From the NCBI GenBank assembly GCA_963809385.1, contig CAWEJL010000005.1, positions 558,001 to 622,000 of the forward strand: a DNA stretch of 64,000 nt, in the 5' to 3' direction. This DNA is from JAKAIY01 sp963809385 (GTDB lineage: Bacteria > Chloroflexota > Ktedonobacteria > Ktedonobacterales > JADMIN01). Position numbers and translations under genes: made by a program. The notes under the pieces were generated by a model. That model saw only the letters and a program-made list of their open reading frames with translations, made no database searches and had not been told where the DNA came from. Numbering within the stretch: position 1 is the first letter of the stretch; every line of letters begins with the position of its first letter. Shown here one piece after another: positions 44,793 through 54,650 of this stretch.

Positions 44793-47309
44793 ATGCGGGT
44801 ACTCAAGTTCGGCGGCTCATCCGTCGGGACGCCAGAGCGTGTGCGCGACGTGGGCGCCATCATCCAGCGCCGGTATGAAGAGACGAAGGGCGACGTGCTC
44901 GTCGTCGTCTCCGCTTTTCAGGGCGTGACCGACGAGCTGTGCGCGCTGCCCGCGCTCGCCGCCAGTGGCGCCGATTACGGCCCGCGTCTGGCTGCGGTGG
45001 AGCGCCGCCACATCGCCGCCGTCGAGGATTTGCTCCCGCCGGGCGCCCGCGAACCCGCGATGGATGGCGTCCGCGCGACGCTGGCGGAAGTGGACGCACT
45101 GCTGGACGGGGCGCGTGGCGCAGGACAGGTCTCGCCCGCGCTTGCCGACGCCGTGATGAGCGCGGGTGAGCGCCTCTCCGCCCAGATCGTCGCCGCCAGC
45201 CTGCGCGCCGCTGGCCTCCCCGCGCTGTACCTCGACACCCGCCCGCTGATCCTCACCAACGACCACTTCGGCGCGGCCCACGTCCAGTCCGCCGCCACGT
45301 ACCAGCGCATCGAGGCCTGGCGCGCCTCGCTGGCGGGGGACCACCCCGGCGGCGCGCCGTTCGCCGTCGCGACGGGCTTCATCGGCGCGACGGCTGACGG
45401 CCAGACCACCACGCTCGGTCGCGGCGGTTCCGACTACACCGCCGCGCTCTTCGGCGCCGCGCTGGACGCGGACGAGATCGAGATATGGACGGATGTGGAT
45501 GGTGTGATGAGCGCCGACCCGCGCGCCGTCCCCGACGCCTTCACCCTCCCCGCGCTGACCTACGCCGAGGCGATGGAGCTGGCGCACTTCGGCGCGAAAG
45601 TCATCTTCCCGCCCACGATGCGCCCCGCGATGGCGAAGTCCATCCCCCTCCGCGTCAAGAACACTTTCAACCCTGATGGCCCGAACACGCGCATCGCCGC
45701 CACGCGCCCACCATTCGACCGCCCGATCTCCGGCCTGACCTCGATCAGCGATATCACGCTGCTGCGGCTGGAGGGCAGTGGCATGATCGGCATTCCAGGC
45801 GTCGCCCAACGGCTCTTCGGCGCGCTGGCCCGCCAGCGCATCAACATTATCCTCGTCACCCAGGCATCATCCGAACATTCCATCTGCCTTGCGCTCGACC
45901 CGCGCTCAACCGCTGAAGCCTGCGAAGCCATCGAAGCTGAGTTCGCGGAAGAGATGATTGCGGGCGAGGTTGACCCGGTCGTCATTCAGCCCGACTGCGC
46001 CATCATCGCGGTCGTAGGCGAGACGATGCGCCAGCGGCCCGGCATCGCCGGCGCGATCTTCTCCGCGCTGGGCCAGCGCGGCGTCAACGTCATCGCCATC
46101 GCCCAGGGCTCATCCGAGCTCAACATCTCGCAGGTCATCGCCCGCGATGACGAGGCCCGCGCGCTCAACGCCATCCACGACGCCTTCTTCACCGCTCACC
46201 GCCCCGAAGTCAACGTCTTCCTCGCCGGTACCGGCCTCGTCGGCTCGGCGCTGCTGCGCCAGATCGCGGAGCTAGCCGCCGCGCCTGATGGCGACGGCCC
46301 GCGCGTGCGGTTGCGCGGCCTCATCACCACCTCCCGCATGCTGCTAGCGGCGAACGGCGCCGACCTGGCGCCCGCCACCTGGCGCGACGACCTCGCCAGC
46401 ATGGGCCAGCCCGCCGATCTGGACGCCTTCGCCGCCCGCGTCCTCGCCACGCGCCTGCCCAACGTCACCTTGGTAGATTGCACCGCCAGCGACACCCTGC
46501 CCGCGCGCTACGTCGACCTGCTGCGCGCTGGGGTCAACGTCGTTACGCCGAACAAGCGCGGCCCGGCGGGAACACTCGCCCTGGCGGCGGAGAGCCGGGG
46601 CCTCGCCCAGCGCTCCGGCGCGCGCTACCTCTACGAGACGACCGTCGGCGCCGCGCTGCCGGTCATCAGCTCCCTACGCGACCTGCTGGCCACCGGCGAT
46701 GCGATCGAGCGCGTCGAGGGCGTCCTCTCCGGCACGCTCAGCTACCTCTTCAACAGCTTCGATGGCGCCCAACCGTTCAGCGAGCTCGTGCGCGACGCCC
46801 AGCGGCGCGGCTACACCGAGCCGGATCCACGCGACGACCTTGGCGGCGTGGATGTCGCCCGCAAACTGCTGATTCTGGCGCGTGAGCTAGGCCTGCCGCT
46901 GGAGCTACGCGACGTTCGCGTCGAGCCGCTGCTCTCGGAGGCATGCCTGCGCGCGCCAAGCGTCGAGGCGTTCTACGATGCGCTGGCGGAGGACGACGCG
47001 CGCTTCGAGGCCCAGCGCGCGGAGGCCGCAACTTCCGGGCGCATCCTGCGCTACATCGCCCGGCTGGAGGATGGTGAGGCAAGCGTCAGCCTGCAAGCCG
47101 TCGCGCTGGACAGCCCCTTTGCGCGGCTCTCTGGAGCCGACAACATGATCGCCTTCACCACCCGCCGCTACCACGAGCGCCCGCTGGTCATCCAGGGGCC
47201 TGGCGCGGGAGCCGAGGTAACAGCGGCGGGCGTCCTGGCGGAGATCCTGCGTGTGGCGCAAAGCCCAATCACGCCCCGCGCGCTCCACGCGAAGGAGGAG
47301 CCACGATGA
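44793..47309 (+). CDS. thrA: Bifunctional aspartokinase / homoserine dehydrogenase
   Basis: A fused 838-residue enzyme for the first and third steps from aspartate to homoserine. The kinase part begins VLKFGGSSVGTPERVRDVGA, with TLGRGGSDYTAALFGAALDA and EIWTDVDGVMSADPR. Two ACT-type domains follow (about residues 320-470, for example LLRLEGSGMIGIPGVAQRLF and NVIAIAQGSSELNISQVIA). The dehydrogenase part has VFLAGTGLVGSALLRQI, TPNKRGPAGTLALAAESRG and the active-site region RVEGVLSGTLSYLFNSFDG. Feedback control by threonine is usual for this fusion, consistent with the attenuator. Its stop overlaps thrB by four bases. Confidence 0.95.
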   Translation: MRVLKFGGSSVGTPERVRDVGAIIQRRYEETKGDVLVVVSAFQGVTDELCALPALAASGADYGPRLAAVERRHIAAVEDLLPPGAREPAMDGVRATLAEVDALLDGARGAGQVSPALADAVMSAGERLSAQIVAASLRAAGLPALYLDTRPLILTNDHFGAAHVQSAATYQRIEAWRASLAGDHPGGAPFAVATGFIGATADGQTTTLGRGGSDYTAALFGAALDADEIEIWTDVDGVMSADPRAVPDAFTLPALTYAEAMELAHFGAKVIFPPTMRPAMAKSIPLRVKNTFNPDGPNTRIAATRPPFDRPISGLTSISDITLLRLEGSGMIGIPGVAQRLFGALARQRINIILVTQASSEHSICLALDPRSTAEACEAIEAEFAEEMIAGEVDPVVIQPDCAIIAVVGETMRQRPGIAGAIFSALGQRGVNVIAIAQGSSELNISQVIARDDEARALNAIHDAFFTAHRPEVNVFLAGTGLVGSALLRQIAELAAAPDGDGPRVRLRGLITTSRMLLAANGADLAPATWRDDLASMGQPADLDAFAARVLATRLPNVTLVDCTASDTLPARYVDLLRAGVNVVTPNKRGPAGTLALAAESRGLAQRSGARYLYETTVGAALPVISSLRDLLATGDAIERVEGVLSGTLSYLFNSFDGAQPFSELVRDAQRRGYTEPDPRDDLGGVDVARKLLILARELGLPLELRDVRVEPLLSEACLRAPSVEAFYDALAEDDARFEAQRAEAATSGRILRYIARLEDGEASVSLQAVALDSPFARLSGADNMIAFTTRRYHERPLVIQGPGAGAEVTAAGVLAEILRVAQSPITPRALHAKEEPR

Positions 47310-48307
47310 GCCAGCGCGCCCACGCCCATCATCCCCACCGCGCGCCATTCGCGCGGGCTTTCGCCCCAGCGACGGTTGCCAACGTCATCAGCGGCTTCGA
47401 CATCTTCGGTCTCGCCGTCGAGGCGCCCGGCGACGAGGTCATCGCCCACTACCACGAGGCGCCCGGAGTCAGCATCACCCGCATCACCGGCGACGGCGGC
47501 AAGCTGCCCCGCGTGAGCGGCGCCAACACAGCCAGCGCCGCCGCGCACGCCCTGCTGGAGAGCCTCAGTGTCCGCCACGGCGTCGCGCTGGATATCCACA
47601 AGCGCATGCCGCTGGGCAGCGGTCTGGGCTCCAGCGCCGCCAGCGCCGTTGCGGCGGTCGTCGCCGTCAACGCGCTGCTCGGCGAGCCGCTGAGCCGCCG
47701 CGAGTTGCTGCCCTTCGCGCTGGCGGGCGAGCGTGTCTCCTGCGGCGGCGAATCCGCGCATGCCGACAACGTCGCGCCTGCGCTGCTGGGTGGCTTTGTC
47801 CTCATCCGCGGCTACGATCCACTGGATGTCATCTCGCTGCCCGCGCCCGCTCGCCTGTGGGTCGCGCTGGCGCACCCCGACCTGGTGGTGCGCACCCGCG
47901 ACGCCCGCGCCGCGCTGCCGGAGATGGTCTCGCTGCGGCAGGCGGTGGCGCAGTGGGGAAACGCCGCTGGACTCGTCGCCGGTCTCTTCATGGACGATGA
48001 GGCGCTGATCGCCCGCTCGCTGCATGACGTGATCGTCGAGCCAGCCCGCGCGCCGCTGATCCCCGGCTACGCGGAGGTGCGCCAGGCCGCGCTGGACGCC
48101 GGGGCGCTGGGCTGCGGTATCTCCGGCGCCGCCCCATCGATGTTCGCGCTGACCACGTCGCGTGCCACCGCTGAATCCGCCGGGAAGGCGATGGGCGCCG
48201 CATTTCAACATACGGGTCACAAAGCCACCGTCTACGTCTCGCCCATCAATCGTGAGGGCGCGCGCGTCCTCGAAGCCCGCCCTGTCTCCGCGGCGGCGAA
48301 GGAGTAG
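47306..48307 (+). CDS. thrB: Homoserine kinase
   Basis: A 333-residue GHMP kinase that phosphorylates homoserine. ATVANVISGFDIFGLAVEAP starts the fold, PLGSGLGSSAASAVAAVVAV is the ATP-binding loop, and GALGCGISGAAPSMFALT the third motif. ATGA overlap with thrA and a seven-base gap to thrC make it part of a tightly packed operon. Confidence 0.95.
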   Translation: MSQRAHAHHPHRAPFARAFAPATVANVISGFDIFGLAVEAPGDEVIAHYHEAPGVSITRITGDGGKLPRVSGANTASAAAHALLESLSVRHGVALDIHKRMPLGSGLGSSAASAVAAVVAVNALLGEPLSRRELLPFALAGERVSCGGESAHADNVAPALLGGFVLIRGYDPLDVISLPAPARLWVALAHPDLVVRTRDARAALPEMVSLRQAVAQWGNAAGLVAGLFMDDEALIARSLHDVIVEPARAPLIPGYAEVRQAALDAGALGCGISGAAPSMFALTTSRATAESAGKAMGAAFQHTGHKATVYVSPINREGARVLEARPVSAAAKE

Positions 48308-48314
48308 TCTGAGC

Positions 48315-49616
48315 ATGCGCTATTTCAGCGTTAACGGCGGCGCGCCGGTTCCATTCCGCGAGGCCGCGCTCTCCGGTCTGGCCAGCGACGGCGGCCTCTA
48401 TATGCCCGAATCCATCCCCACACTTCCAACGGAGGTATGGGACGGCTTCGCTGACAAGCCGCTCGAGGAGGTCGCATTCTCCCTCGCCCGCGCGCTGCTC
48501 GCTGGCGACATCCCCGACAGCGACCTGAGCGAGATCGTGACCGACGCGCTCAACTTCCCCATCCCGCTCGTGACGCTCGACAGCGAGACGCGTGTGTTGG
48601 AGTTATTCCATGGCCCGACTCTGGCTTTCAAGGACGTAGGCGCGCGCTTCATGGCCCGCGTCTTCGCCTGGCTTCAGCGCGAGGAGTCCCGCCCGCTGAC
48701 GGTGCTGGTCGCCACCTCCGGCGATACTGGCAGCGCCGTCGCCAGCGGCTTCGGCGAGGTTCCCGGCGCGCGCGTCGTGCTGCTCTATCCCAGCGGTCGC
48801 GTCAGCCCGCTCCAGGAGCGCCAGCTAACCACTGGCGGCCCCAGCGTCACCGCGCTGGCAGTAGATGGCTCGTTCGACGACTGCCAGCGCATGGTGAAGG
48901 AAGCCTTCCGCGACCCTGACCTGCGTCAGCGTCTCACGCTGACCTCCGCCAACTCGATCAACATTACCCGCCTGCTGCCCCAGACGTTCTACTACGCTTG
49001 GGCCTGGGCGCAACTGGACGACCGCTCGCGCCCGCTGGTCTTCTCGGTTCCCAGCGGCAACTTTGGCAACCTCACCGCCGGGCTGATCGCCAAGCGCATG
49101 GGCCTGCCCGCCGCTCGCTTTCTCGCCGCCGCCAACGCCAACGGCGGCCTCACTGACTTCCTCGCGGGCGCCGACTTCATGCCGCATCCCTCGCTCCACA
49201 CCCTCTCCAGCGCGATGGATGTCGGCGACCCCAGCAATTTCGCCCGCATCCTCGCCCTCTACGGCTCCGACCGTGCGGCCATCGCCCGCGATGTCTCCGG
49301 CTACACCATCAGCGACGAGGAGACGCTGGACGCCATGCGCGCGCTCGACCGCCGCTACGGCTACACCGCCGACCCGCACACCGCCACCGGCTACGCCGCC
49401 CTCGCCCGCTACCGCGCCGAGCGTTCCAACCCGCACACCGGAGTCGTCCTCTCCACCGCGCACCCCGCCAAATTCCCCGACATCCGCGAGCAGGCGCTGG
49501 GTTGCCCAATCCCGCTCCCCGCCCGCCTGCGCGCCACCCTTGACCGTGAGCAGCACGTCACCCCCCTGCCCAACCGCTACGCTGCCCTGCGCGACGTGCT
49601 GCAGGGGCTGTGGTGA
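48315..49616 (+). CDS. thrC: Threonine synthase
   Basis: A 433-residue PLP enzyme that makes threonine from O-phosphohomoserine. It starts RYFSVNGGAPVPFREAALSG and has FHGPTLAFKDVGARFMARVF with the PLP-binding Lys. VLVATSGDTGSAVASGFGEV and FSVPSGNFGNLTAGLIAKR are also typical. The early Thr-synthase type (no SAM domain). It ends the operon and is followed by a dispersed repeat that may act as its terminator. Confidence 0.96.
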   Translation: MRYFSVNGGAPVPFREAALSGLASDGGLYMPESIPTLPTEVWDGFADKPLEEVAFSLARALLAGDIPDSDLSEIVTDALNFPIPLVTLDSETRVLELFHGPTLAFKDVGARFMARVFAWLQREESRPLTVLVATSGDTGSAVASGFGEVPGARVVLLYPSGRVSPLQERQLTTGGPSVTALAVDGSFDDCQRMVKEAFRDPDLRQRLTLTSANSINITRLLPQTFYYAWAWAQLDDRSRPLVFSVPSGNFGNLTAGLIAKRMGLPAARFLAAANANGGLTDFLAGADFMPHPSLHTLSSAMDVGDPSNFARILALYGSDRAAIARDVSGYTISDEETLDAMRALDRRYGYTADPHTATGYAALARYRAERSNPHTGVVLSTAHPAKFPDIREQALGCPIPLPARLRATLDREQHVTPLPNRYAALRDVLQGLW

Positions 49617-49656
49617 CCTCACCCCCTGCCCCCTCTCCTTGCGGGGCGAGGGGGTC
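49617..49656. repeat. Dispersed palindromic repeat, copy B
   Basis: CCTCACCCCCTGCCCCCTCT, then CCTTGC and GGGGCGAGGGGG: a slightly imperfect copy of the family seen at 35011, 51188 and 51438. It lies directly behind the thrC stop codon. Confidence 0.7.
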
Positions 49657-49779
49657 GCAGCCCAGCATGACAATTGGAAAGCAAACATGCTTCACCAACG
49701 CCGCTCATGTCGCGACAGGCCTTCTCTGCGTGGGAAATACACTACGTCAGCAGACCGGATAAGGCCTTCCCCCCGCCGC

Positions 49780-49809
49780 TTGACAGCCTGCTGCGGCACT
49801 GGGTATGCT
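49780..49809 (+). promoter_or_regulatory. Promoter of the MFS transporter
   Basis: TTGACA at 49780-49785, 18-bp spacer, TATGCT at 49804-49809; the same hexamers and spacing as the DUF2089 promoter at 40390. It gives a leader of about 50 nt before ATG 49866. Confidence 0.6.
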
Positions 49810-49865
49810 TCCCGCAACATCCGGCCCAATGGAGGGCTGGGCATGGCGGGAAAGCAGGCGTCCCA

Positions 49866-51176
49866 ATGGCGGATACTCCGTTTGTATCTCCAGATGGCAA
49901 GATGGCGTCGCTGGCAGGCGTGGAGGGCGAGAGCCAGCATGAGGCGCTGCGGGCGCCAACCAAGCGGCTGAGGTTCGGCTTCATCTTGATGCTCAGCCTG
50001 GCGAACATCGCGCTCTGGTTTAGCATGCAGCCGGTCATCATCTACCTGCTGCCCAACCAGATCATCGCCTTCGATCCCAATCCCGCGCACCAGAGCCTGT
50101 ATGACGGGCTGGTGCTGGCGCTGGGCGCGTTCCTCTCGATCTTCTCCAATACCATCGGCGGCGCGCTCTCCGACCGCACGACCTCGCGCTTCGGGCGGCG
50201 CGCGCCGTGGCTGATCGGCTGCGCCGTGCTGTCGGCGGGCGCGCTGGCGCTGTTGGGCAACGCCACCACTCTCGCCATGCTCTTCATCGGCTACGGCCTC
50301 TATCAGTTGGTGGTCAACGGCGCGCTGGCGGCGCTGACCGCCGTCGTCCCCGACAAGGCGCCAGACGAGCAGCGCGGGCTGGTCTCTGCCTTCGTCGGGC
50401 TGTCGCTGCCAGTGGCGATCGTGGTCGGCGCGGTGGTGATTGGCATCGCCGTCAAAAACGTCCAGACCGGCTACTACATCCTCGCCGCCTCGTTCGTCGT
50501 CATCACCGTCCTCTTCACCTTCGTCCTGCATGACACGCCACTACCGCGCGATGCGGTGGAGCCCTTCCGCCTGGGCGCGTTCGTGCGCGGCTTCTGGATC
50601 AACCCGCGCACGAATCCCGACTTCGGCTATGCGTGGCTCGTGCGGTTCCTGGTCAACTTCGGCTGGTCCGCGACGCTCGGCTCGTTTCTGCTGCTCTATC
50701 TCAAGAACGCCGTAAAAGTGAGCGACCCATCATCGAGCGCCGCCGTCGCCCAGATCATCGCCGTCGCCATGATCCTCGTCTCCAGCATCGCTGGCGGCTA
50801 TCTCTCCGACCGCTTCCACCGCCGCAAAATTTTTGTCATGTCCGCGGCGGGCCTGATCTGCGTCGCGCTGTTCATCCTGGCGTTCTTCACCTCGTGGACC
50901 ACGACGCTGATCGCGGCGGTGATCGTCGGCCTGGGATTCGGCGCGTACCTGGCGGTGGACCTGGCGCTGATGACCGAGGTGTTGCCCTCCGCCAGCGACC
51001 GCGGCAAAGACATGGGCGTCTTCAACATCGCCAACGCCCTGCCCAACGCGCTTGCGCCGCTGATTGGCGGCGTCGTGATCGCCACCTTCGGCAGCTTCCA
51101 GCCGCTGTTCTTCATGGCGGCGGGCGCGGTGCTGCTGGCGGCAATCCTGGTCCTGCCGATCAAGCAGGTGCGATAG
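49866..51176 (+). CDS. MFS transporter, possibly sugar/cation symporter type
   Basis: A 436-residue membrane transporter with about twelve helices. The MFS loop 2-3 motif appears as GGALSDRTTSRFGRRAPWLI and the repeat motif GGYLSDRFHRRKIFVMSAAG in the second half. SDRTTSRFGRRxPW is characteristic of glycoside-pentoside-hexuronide-like or sucrose-type transporters. An upstream open start at 49674 overlaps the preceding repeat and promoter, so ATG 49866 is preferred although its Shine-Dalgarno is weak. The substrate is unknown. Confidence 0.85.
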   Translation: MADTPFVSPDGKMASLAGVEGESQHEALRAPTKRLRFGFILMLSLANIALWFSMQPVIIYLLPNQIIAFDPNPAHQSLYDGLVLALGAFLSIFSNTIGGALSDRTTSRFGRRAPWLIGCAVLSAGALALLGNATTLAMLFIGYGLYQLVVNGALAALTAVVPDKAPDEQRGLVSAFVGLSLPVAIVVGAVVIGIAVKNVQTGYYILAASFVVITVLFTFVLHDTPLPRDAVEPFRLGAFVRGFWINPRTNPDFGYAWLVRFLVNFGWSATLGSFLLLYLKNAVKVSDPSSSAAVAQIIAVAMILVSSIAGGYLSDRFHRRKIFVMSAAGLICVALFILAFFTSWTTTLIAAVIVGLGFGAYLAVDLALMTEVLPSASDRGKDMGVFNIANALPNALAPLIGGVVIATFGSFQPLFFMAAGAVLLAAILVLPIKQVR

Positions 51177-51187
51177 CCCCGGCGCGA

Positions 51188-51226
51188 CCTCACCCCCTGC
51201 CCACTCTCCCCGGGGAGAGGGCGTGA
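51188..51226. repeat. Dispersed palindromic repeat, copy C
   Basis: CTCACCCCCTGCCCACTCTC, then CCCGGGGAGAGGGCGTGA: a copy of the same family directly behind the MFS gene and at the 3' end of the convergent O-antigen ligase gene. Confidence 0.7.
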
Positions 51227-51437
51227 CGCAGCGGCGCGGCCCAGCGCGATCAGCGCCGCCACGCCCCACCAGAACGCCAGCGCGTAATCAGGCTGGAAAT
51301 ACGCGCTGTCCACCAGCCCATGCGCCAGCCCCGCCGCCAGCGCGCCTATCACCCCGACCACCGCCGCGCCGCGCCACCCGCTCGCCAAACCGCCCAGCCA
51401 AAGCATCGCTCTCCATCCACGCGCCCGCCCGCCTTGG

Positions 51438-51476
51438 ACCCCCTCGCCCCGCAGGGAGAGGGGGCAGGGGGTGAGG
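51438..51476. repeat. Dispersed palindromic repeat, copy D (inverted, inside a gene)
   Basis: ACCCCCTCGCCCCGCAGGGA, then GAGGGGGCAGGGGGTGAGG, opposite in orientation to copies B and C. It sits inside the O-antigen ligase reading frame, where it is translated as LTPCPLSLRGEG, and so appears to be an insertion that kept the frame open. Confidence 0.7.
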
Positions 51477-53010
51477 CCCCGCCACACCGCCGCCACCAGC
51501 GCCAGCATATACCCCACCAGCCCGGCCAGCCCAGCGCTCAGCCACAGTTCCAGCCCCAGGTTGTGCGGGTGCGACAGATTTGGCTCGCTGGCCGCCGCCG
51601 TCGCGCGCCCGTTCGAGCGTCGCGATCAGGTAGGGATGGTTGGTGTAGCGCGGGTCGTAGTAGTACAGAAACTGGTCTGGCCCGACGCCGAAGAGCAGGA
51701 TGATCGCGCGCCATCGCCTCCGCCGCCCGCCAGACCAGCAGCCGCACCTCACCCGATCCACCATGCGCCCCGCCCGCCAGCCCCACCAGCGGCGCCAGCC
51801 AGATCACCGAGGTTCCGTAGAGCAGCGCCACCGCGAGCGCTACGGCGAGCAGGCGGATGCTCACGCACCAGCGTCCGCGCAGGCGGACGTTGTGGCCCGC
51901 AGGGCCCCCAGGCGCGAATTCATTCGCCCGGCCCCGTCCGCGCCACACGACCAACCACCGCCATCCCACCCGACAACCGCCGCGCCCGCCGCCGCGCCCA
52001 GCCATGCGCCGCGCGAGCCCGTCAGCGCCAGCCCGCCCAGCAGCGCCGCGAGCGCCAGCGCCGCCGCCAGCCGCTCCACCGGCCCCGCCGCGCGCGGCCA
52101 CAGCGCGACAGCCAGCGCCAGCGGCAGCGCGCGCGCCATCCATGCCCCCGCGCTATTCGGGCTGCCGTAGATAATCGCCGTCGCGCGCCATGTGAGGCCG
52201 TTCCAGGCGGGATAGGGGACGAGCCCACCGCCAGCGCCCAGCGGCGCGAAGGTGACATGCGCGAACGTCGCCTGGGCCAGCGCCAGCGCCGCCACCATCA
52301 CCCCCGACACGACAAACGCCCACAGCGTCCACCACAGCCAGCGCCCGCGCAGCCGCCAGACCACCAGCGCGGCGTACACCAGCGGCTCAGCAATCTCCCA
52401 ACGCCAGGCGCGCAGCGCAGGTTGCGGCGCACGCGCGATGATGACGCCAACCGTCATCCCCGCCAGCAGAAGCGCCGCGCCTAGCATCACCGGGCCACCA
52501 AGCCGCGCCAGATACGCCCGCACCATACGTCCCAGCCGCCACGAGCGGGCGTGCGCCAGCCGCAAGCCAAGCTGGCCCGCCGACGACCAGCGCGAGAACC
52601 GCCAGCGTCAGTTCGCTCAGCGGAAACGAAAGGCGGCCCGTCAAGTGAATGGGCGCGAACCAGAAGGGGAAGGTCAGAGGCGACAGCGCCAGCGCCAGTC
52701 GTGGCCAGCGCCACGCCAGCGCAACAAACACGGCGGCCCACAGCAGCGCCAGCGCGGGCGCACGGCGTCAGTACCACGCCACCAGCGCCGCCACTATCGC
52801 CAGCGCGGGCAGCGCCCGCCGCGTCGGGGGCCATATCGTATGGGCCATCACACTGGTTGTGGGGTTCGCGCGCATCCTTCGCGTCTCCCTCCTCTATCAA
52901 CTCGCAGCCCCGTCATATCCTAACCAATCGCCGGATTACCCCAGGGCTTCAGCCCCCGCGCCGCGTGCGCCGGCCATAGCCATTGATGGGCGCGCCCGGC
53001 CACCGCGCCG

Positions 53011-54175
53011 TTAATGCCCGCCGCTACTCAGGCTGATGAGCGCCACCACCAGCTCGACGGCGATCAGCACAATCACCAGGATCTCCAGCAGGGTCGAGCG
53101 CGCAACCTGTTCTTCATCGTGCAGCAGGCCCGCCGTCTGGCGCAGCACGTCCAGTGTCTCGGCGATGCCCGTGCGCCATGACTCCACGCGCAGCGTCTGG
53201 AGCGCCGCCGTGTAGACGCGGTTCCAGTAGACATCTTCCGTCACTTTCAGCGCGTTCTCGACGCGCCCGCTGTGCTCGGTGATGTCGGCGATTAGGGTAT
53301 GGATCTCTGAGAGGAAACGGTCGGTGCGCCGGTAGAGCGGCCAGCTTGCGCGGGTGAGGCGGCCCAGGCGGGGGGTGATGAGCTGTAGCGCCCGCTCCAC
53401 CTCGGCGTCATAGGTGCGGAAAGAGAGCAGCTGGGCGTTGGCAAACTCCATCAGCAGCGTGGCGTCGTCGCGCGCGTTGGGATCATGCTCGATCACCAGC
53501 GCCGAGGCCCACGTCAGCAGGATCAGGTCGTCCTCATAGTAGCTGAGGGTGGTGGCCAGCGACCACATCGAAGGCGCCAGCGCGCGCCGCTCGCCCAGCG
53601 CCGCCCGCAGCGCCCAGGGATTGCGCGCCAGCTCGCGAGGCCGGGACGCCCTCCACCATACGCTCGACGACGAAGATCGTATAGTCCTCTGGCCGAACGA
53701 CCGCATTCAAGCGGTTCATCGCCGGGGCGAGTGTCTTGCTCAGCAGCTCCAGCCCGTGCTCGAAGGCTTCGCTGACTACCATCGGGTACGGCTGCGTCTC
53801 GCTCAGTAGCGCGATAGCGTCCTCCCAGCCCATCTCTTCGCGGAACAGAATCACCAGGCGGAAGGCGATGATGCCCAGGTCGTAGATCCGCGCATAGAGC
53901 ACGCCAGTATGCGCCACGCCGCCAAGAGTGACCTCCAGCGTGCCGAGGCTCAGCTCCAGTGGAAGCTGGGCGATGTCAATGCTGGCCCCGCGCGTGACGA
54001 CTGGGCGGACGCGCGCGCTGGGCGTGGCCAGCATTTCGCGCGCCTTGTCGAGGTCAATGCTGTAGCAGACATCATAGAGCTGATAGAGATGCAGCGAGGC
54101 CATCTGGATGCGTGGCGGCTCATCATAGGAGAGCGGCGCCGCTGGTTGGGCCGCCGCTGAAATTGGTAGACTCAC
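53011..54175 (-). pseudogene. RMD1/DUF155-like membrane-anchored protein, frameshifted as sequenced
   Basis: A protein of about 388 residues split near 53640. The N-terminal frame starts with GTG 54175 (GGGAG eight bases upstream) and has LYQLYDVCYSIDLDKAREML, GVLYARIYDLGIIAFRLVIL and PEDYTIFVVERMVEGVPASR. The C-terminal frame continues ELARNPWALRAALGERRALA, TLSYYEDDLILLTWASALVI, FANAQLLSFRTYDAEVERAL, DVYWNRVYTAALQTLRVESW and a final membrane helix LLEILVIVLIAVELVVALI. The Tyr-rich C-terminal half with its single terminal helix resembles RMD1/YagE (DUF155) proteins, whose role in bacteria is unknown. The family call is moderate; the joining of the two frames is clear. Confidence 0.65.
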
Positions 54176-54304
54176 AGACGCTCTCCCCCAGACACTCCAC
54201 ATCAGTACACGCTGATCGGGCGCCGGACGGGTCGCGCTGGCGCTCGCTGGATAGTGTACCACCCAGCGGTCACGCCTCTGGCAGGCGAGGAGCCCCCGTC
54301 TCTC

Positions 54305-54601
54305 TTACTGCGTACGCGCCTGGTTATAGATCTGGAGCACCTCAGAGCGCGCGCGCTCGTAAGCCTCGCGACCCTGGATCTTCGCCTCTTGATACCGCTC
54401 CCGCACACGCTCGACAACCGCCGCCAGCGGATCGCCAGTGGTGGGCAGCGCGTCATCCTCGCCTTCGCCACCGCTGACAGGCTCCGCGCCAGGAGCCGCC
54501 ACCGGGCGCGGCGTTAGCACGAGTGTGATCGCCACGCCTACAGCTATGCCGATTACCAGGCCCGTCAAAAACCCCGGGCCGGAGCGTCCACGTTTCGCCA
54601 C
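54305..54601 (-). CDS. YtxH-like membrane protein
   Basis: A 98-residue protein with one N-terminal helix (GFLTGLVIGIAVGVAITLVL followed by TP) and a soluble helical tail rich in Arg, Glu and Ala (VVERVRERYQEAKIQGREAY). This is the YtxH pattern. GTG 54601 begins it; AAGGA lies about eleven bases upstream. It is 49 bp behind the response regulator gene on the same strand. Confidence 0.65.
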   Translation of the reverse strand: MAKRGRSGPGFLTGLVIGIAVGVAITLVLTPRPVAAPGAEPVSGGEGEDDALPTTGDPLAAVVERVRERYQEAKIQGREAYERARSEVLQIYNQARTQ

Positions 54602-54650
54602 GGTTCCACTTATCCTTTCCCGGCGTCCGGAACACTCCCGCGCCGGAGAA

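Larger units (their letters stand above)
51180..52875 (-). pseudogene. O-antigen ligase/polymerase-like membrane protein, frameshifted as sequenced
   Basis: Many hydrophobic helices can be followed on the minus strand through five or six frame changes. The start is ATG 52875 (RRALPALAIVAALVAWY). FVALAWRWPRLALALSPLTF and GRLSFPLSELTLAVLALVV follow, then a 700-base intact part (VVSGVMVAALALAQATFAHV, RATAIIYGSPNSAGAWMARA, LALTGSRGAWLGAAAGAAVV). The sequence goes on to LLYGTSVIWLAPLVGLAGGA, ILLFGVGPDQFLYYYDPRYT, HPHNLGLELWLSAGLAGLVG and GLAHGLVDSAYFQPDYALAF. SPNSAGAWMARALPLALA, LTGSRGAWLG and the GVGPDQFLYYYDPRY / HPHNLGLEL pair are hallmarks of the Wzy/WaaL O-antigen ligase family, about 540 residues. 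Two copies of the dispersed repeat lie in its 3' part. Confidence 0.72.
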
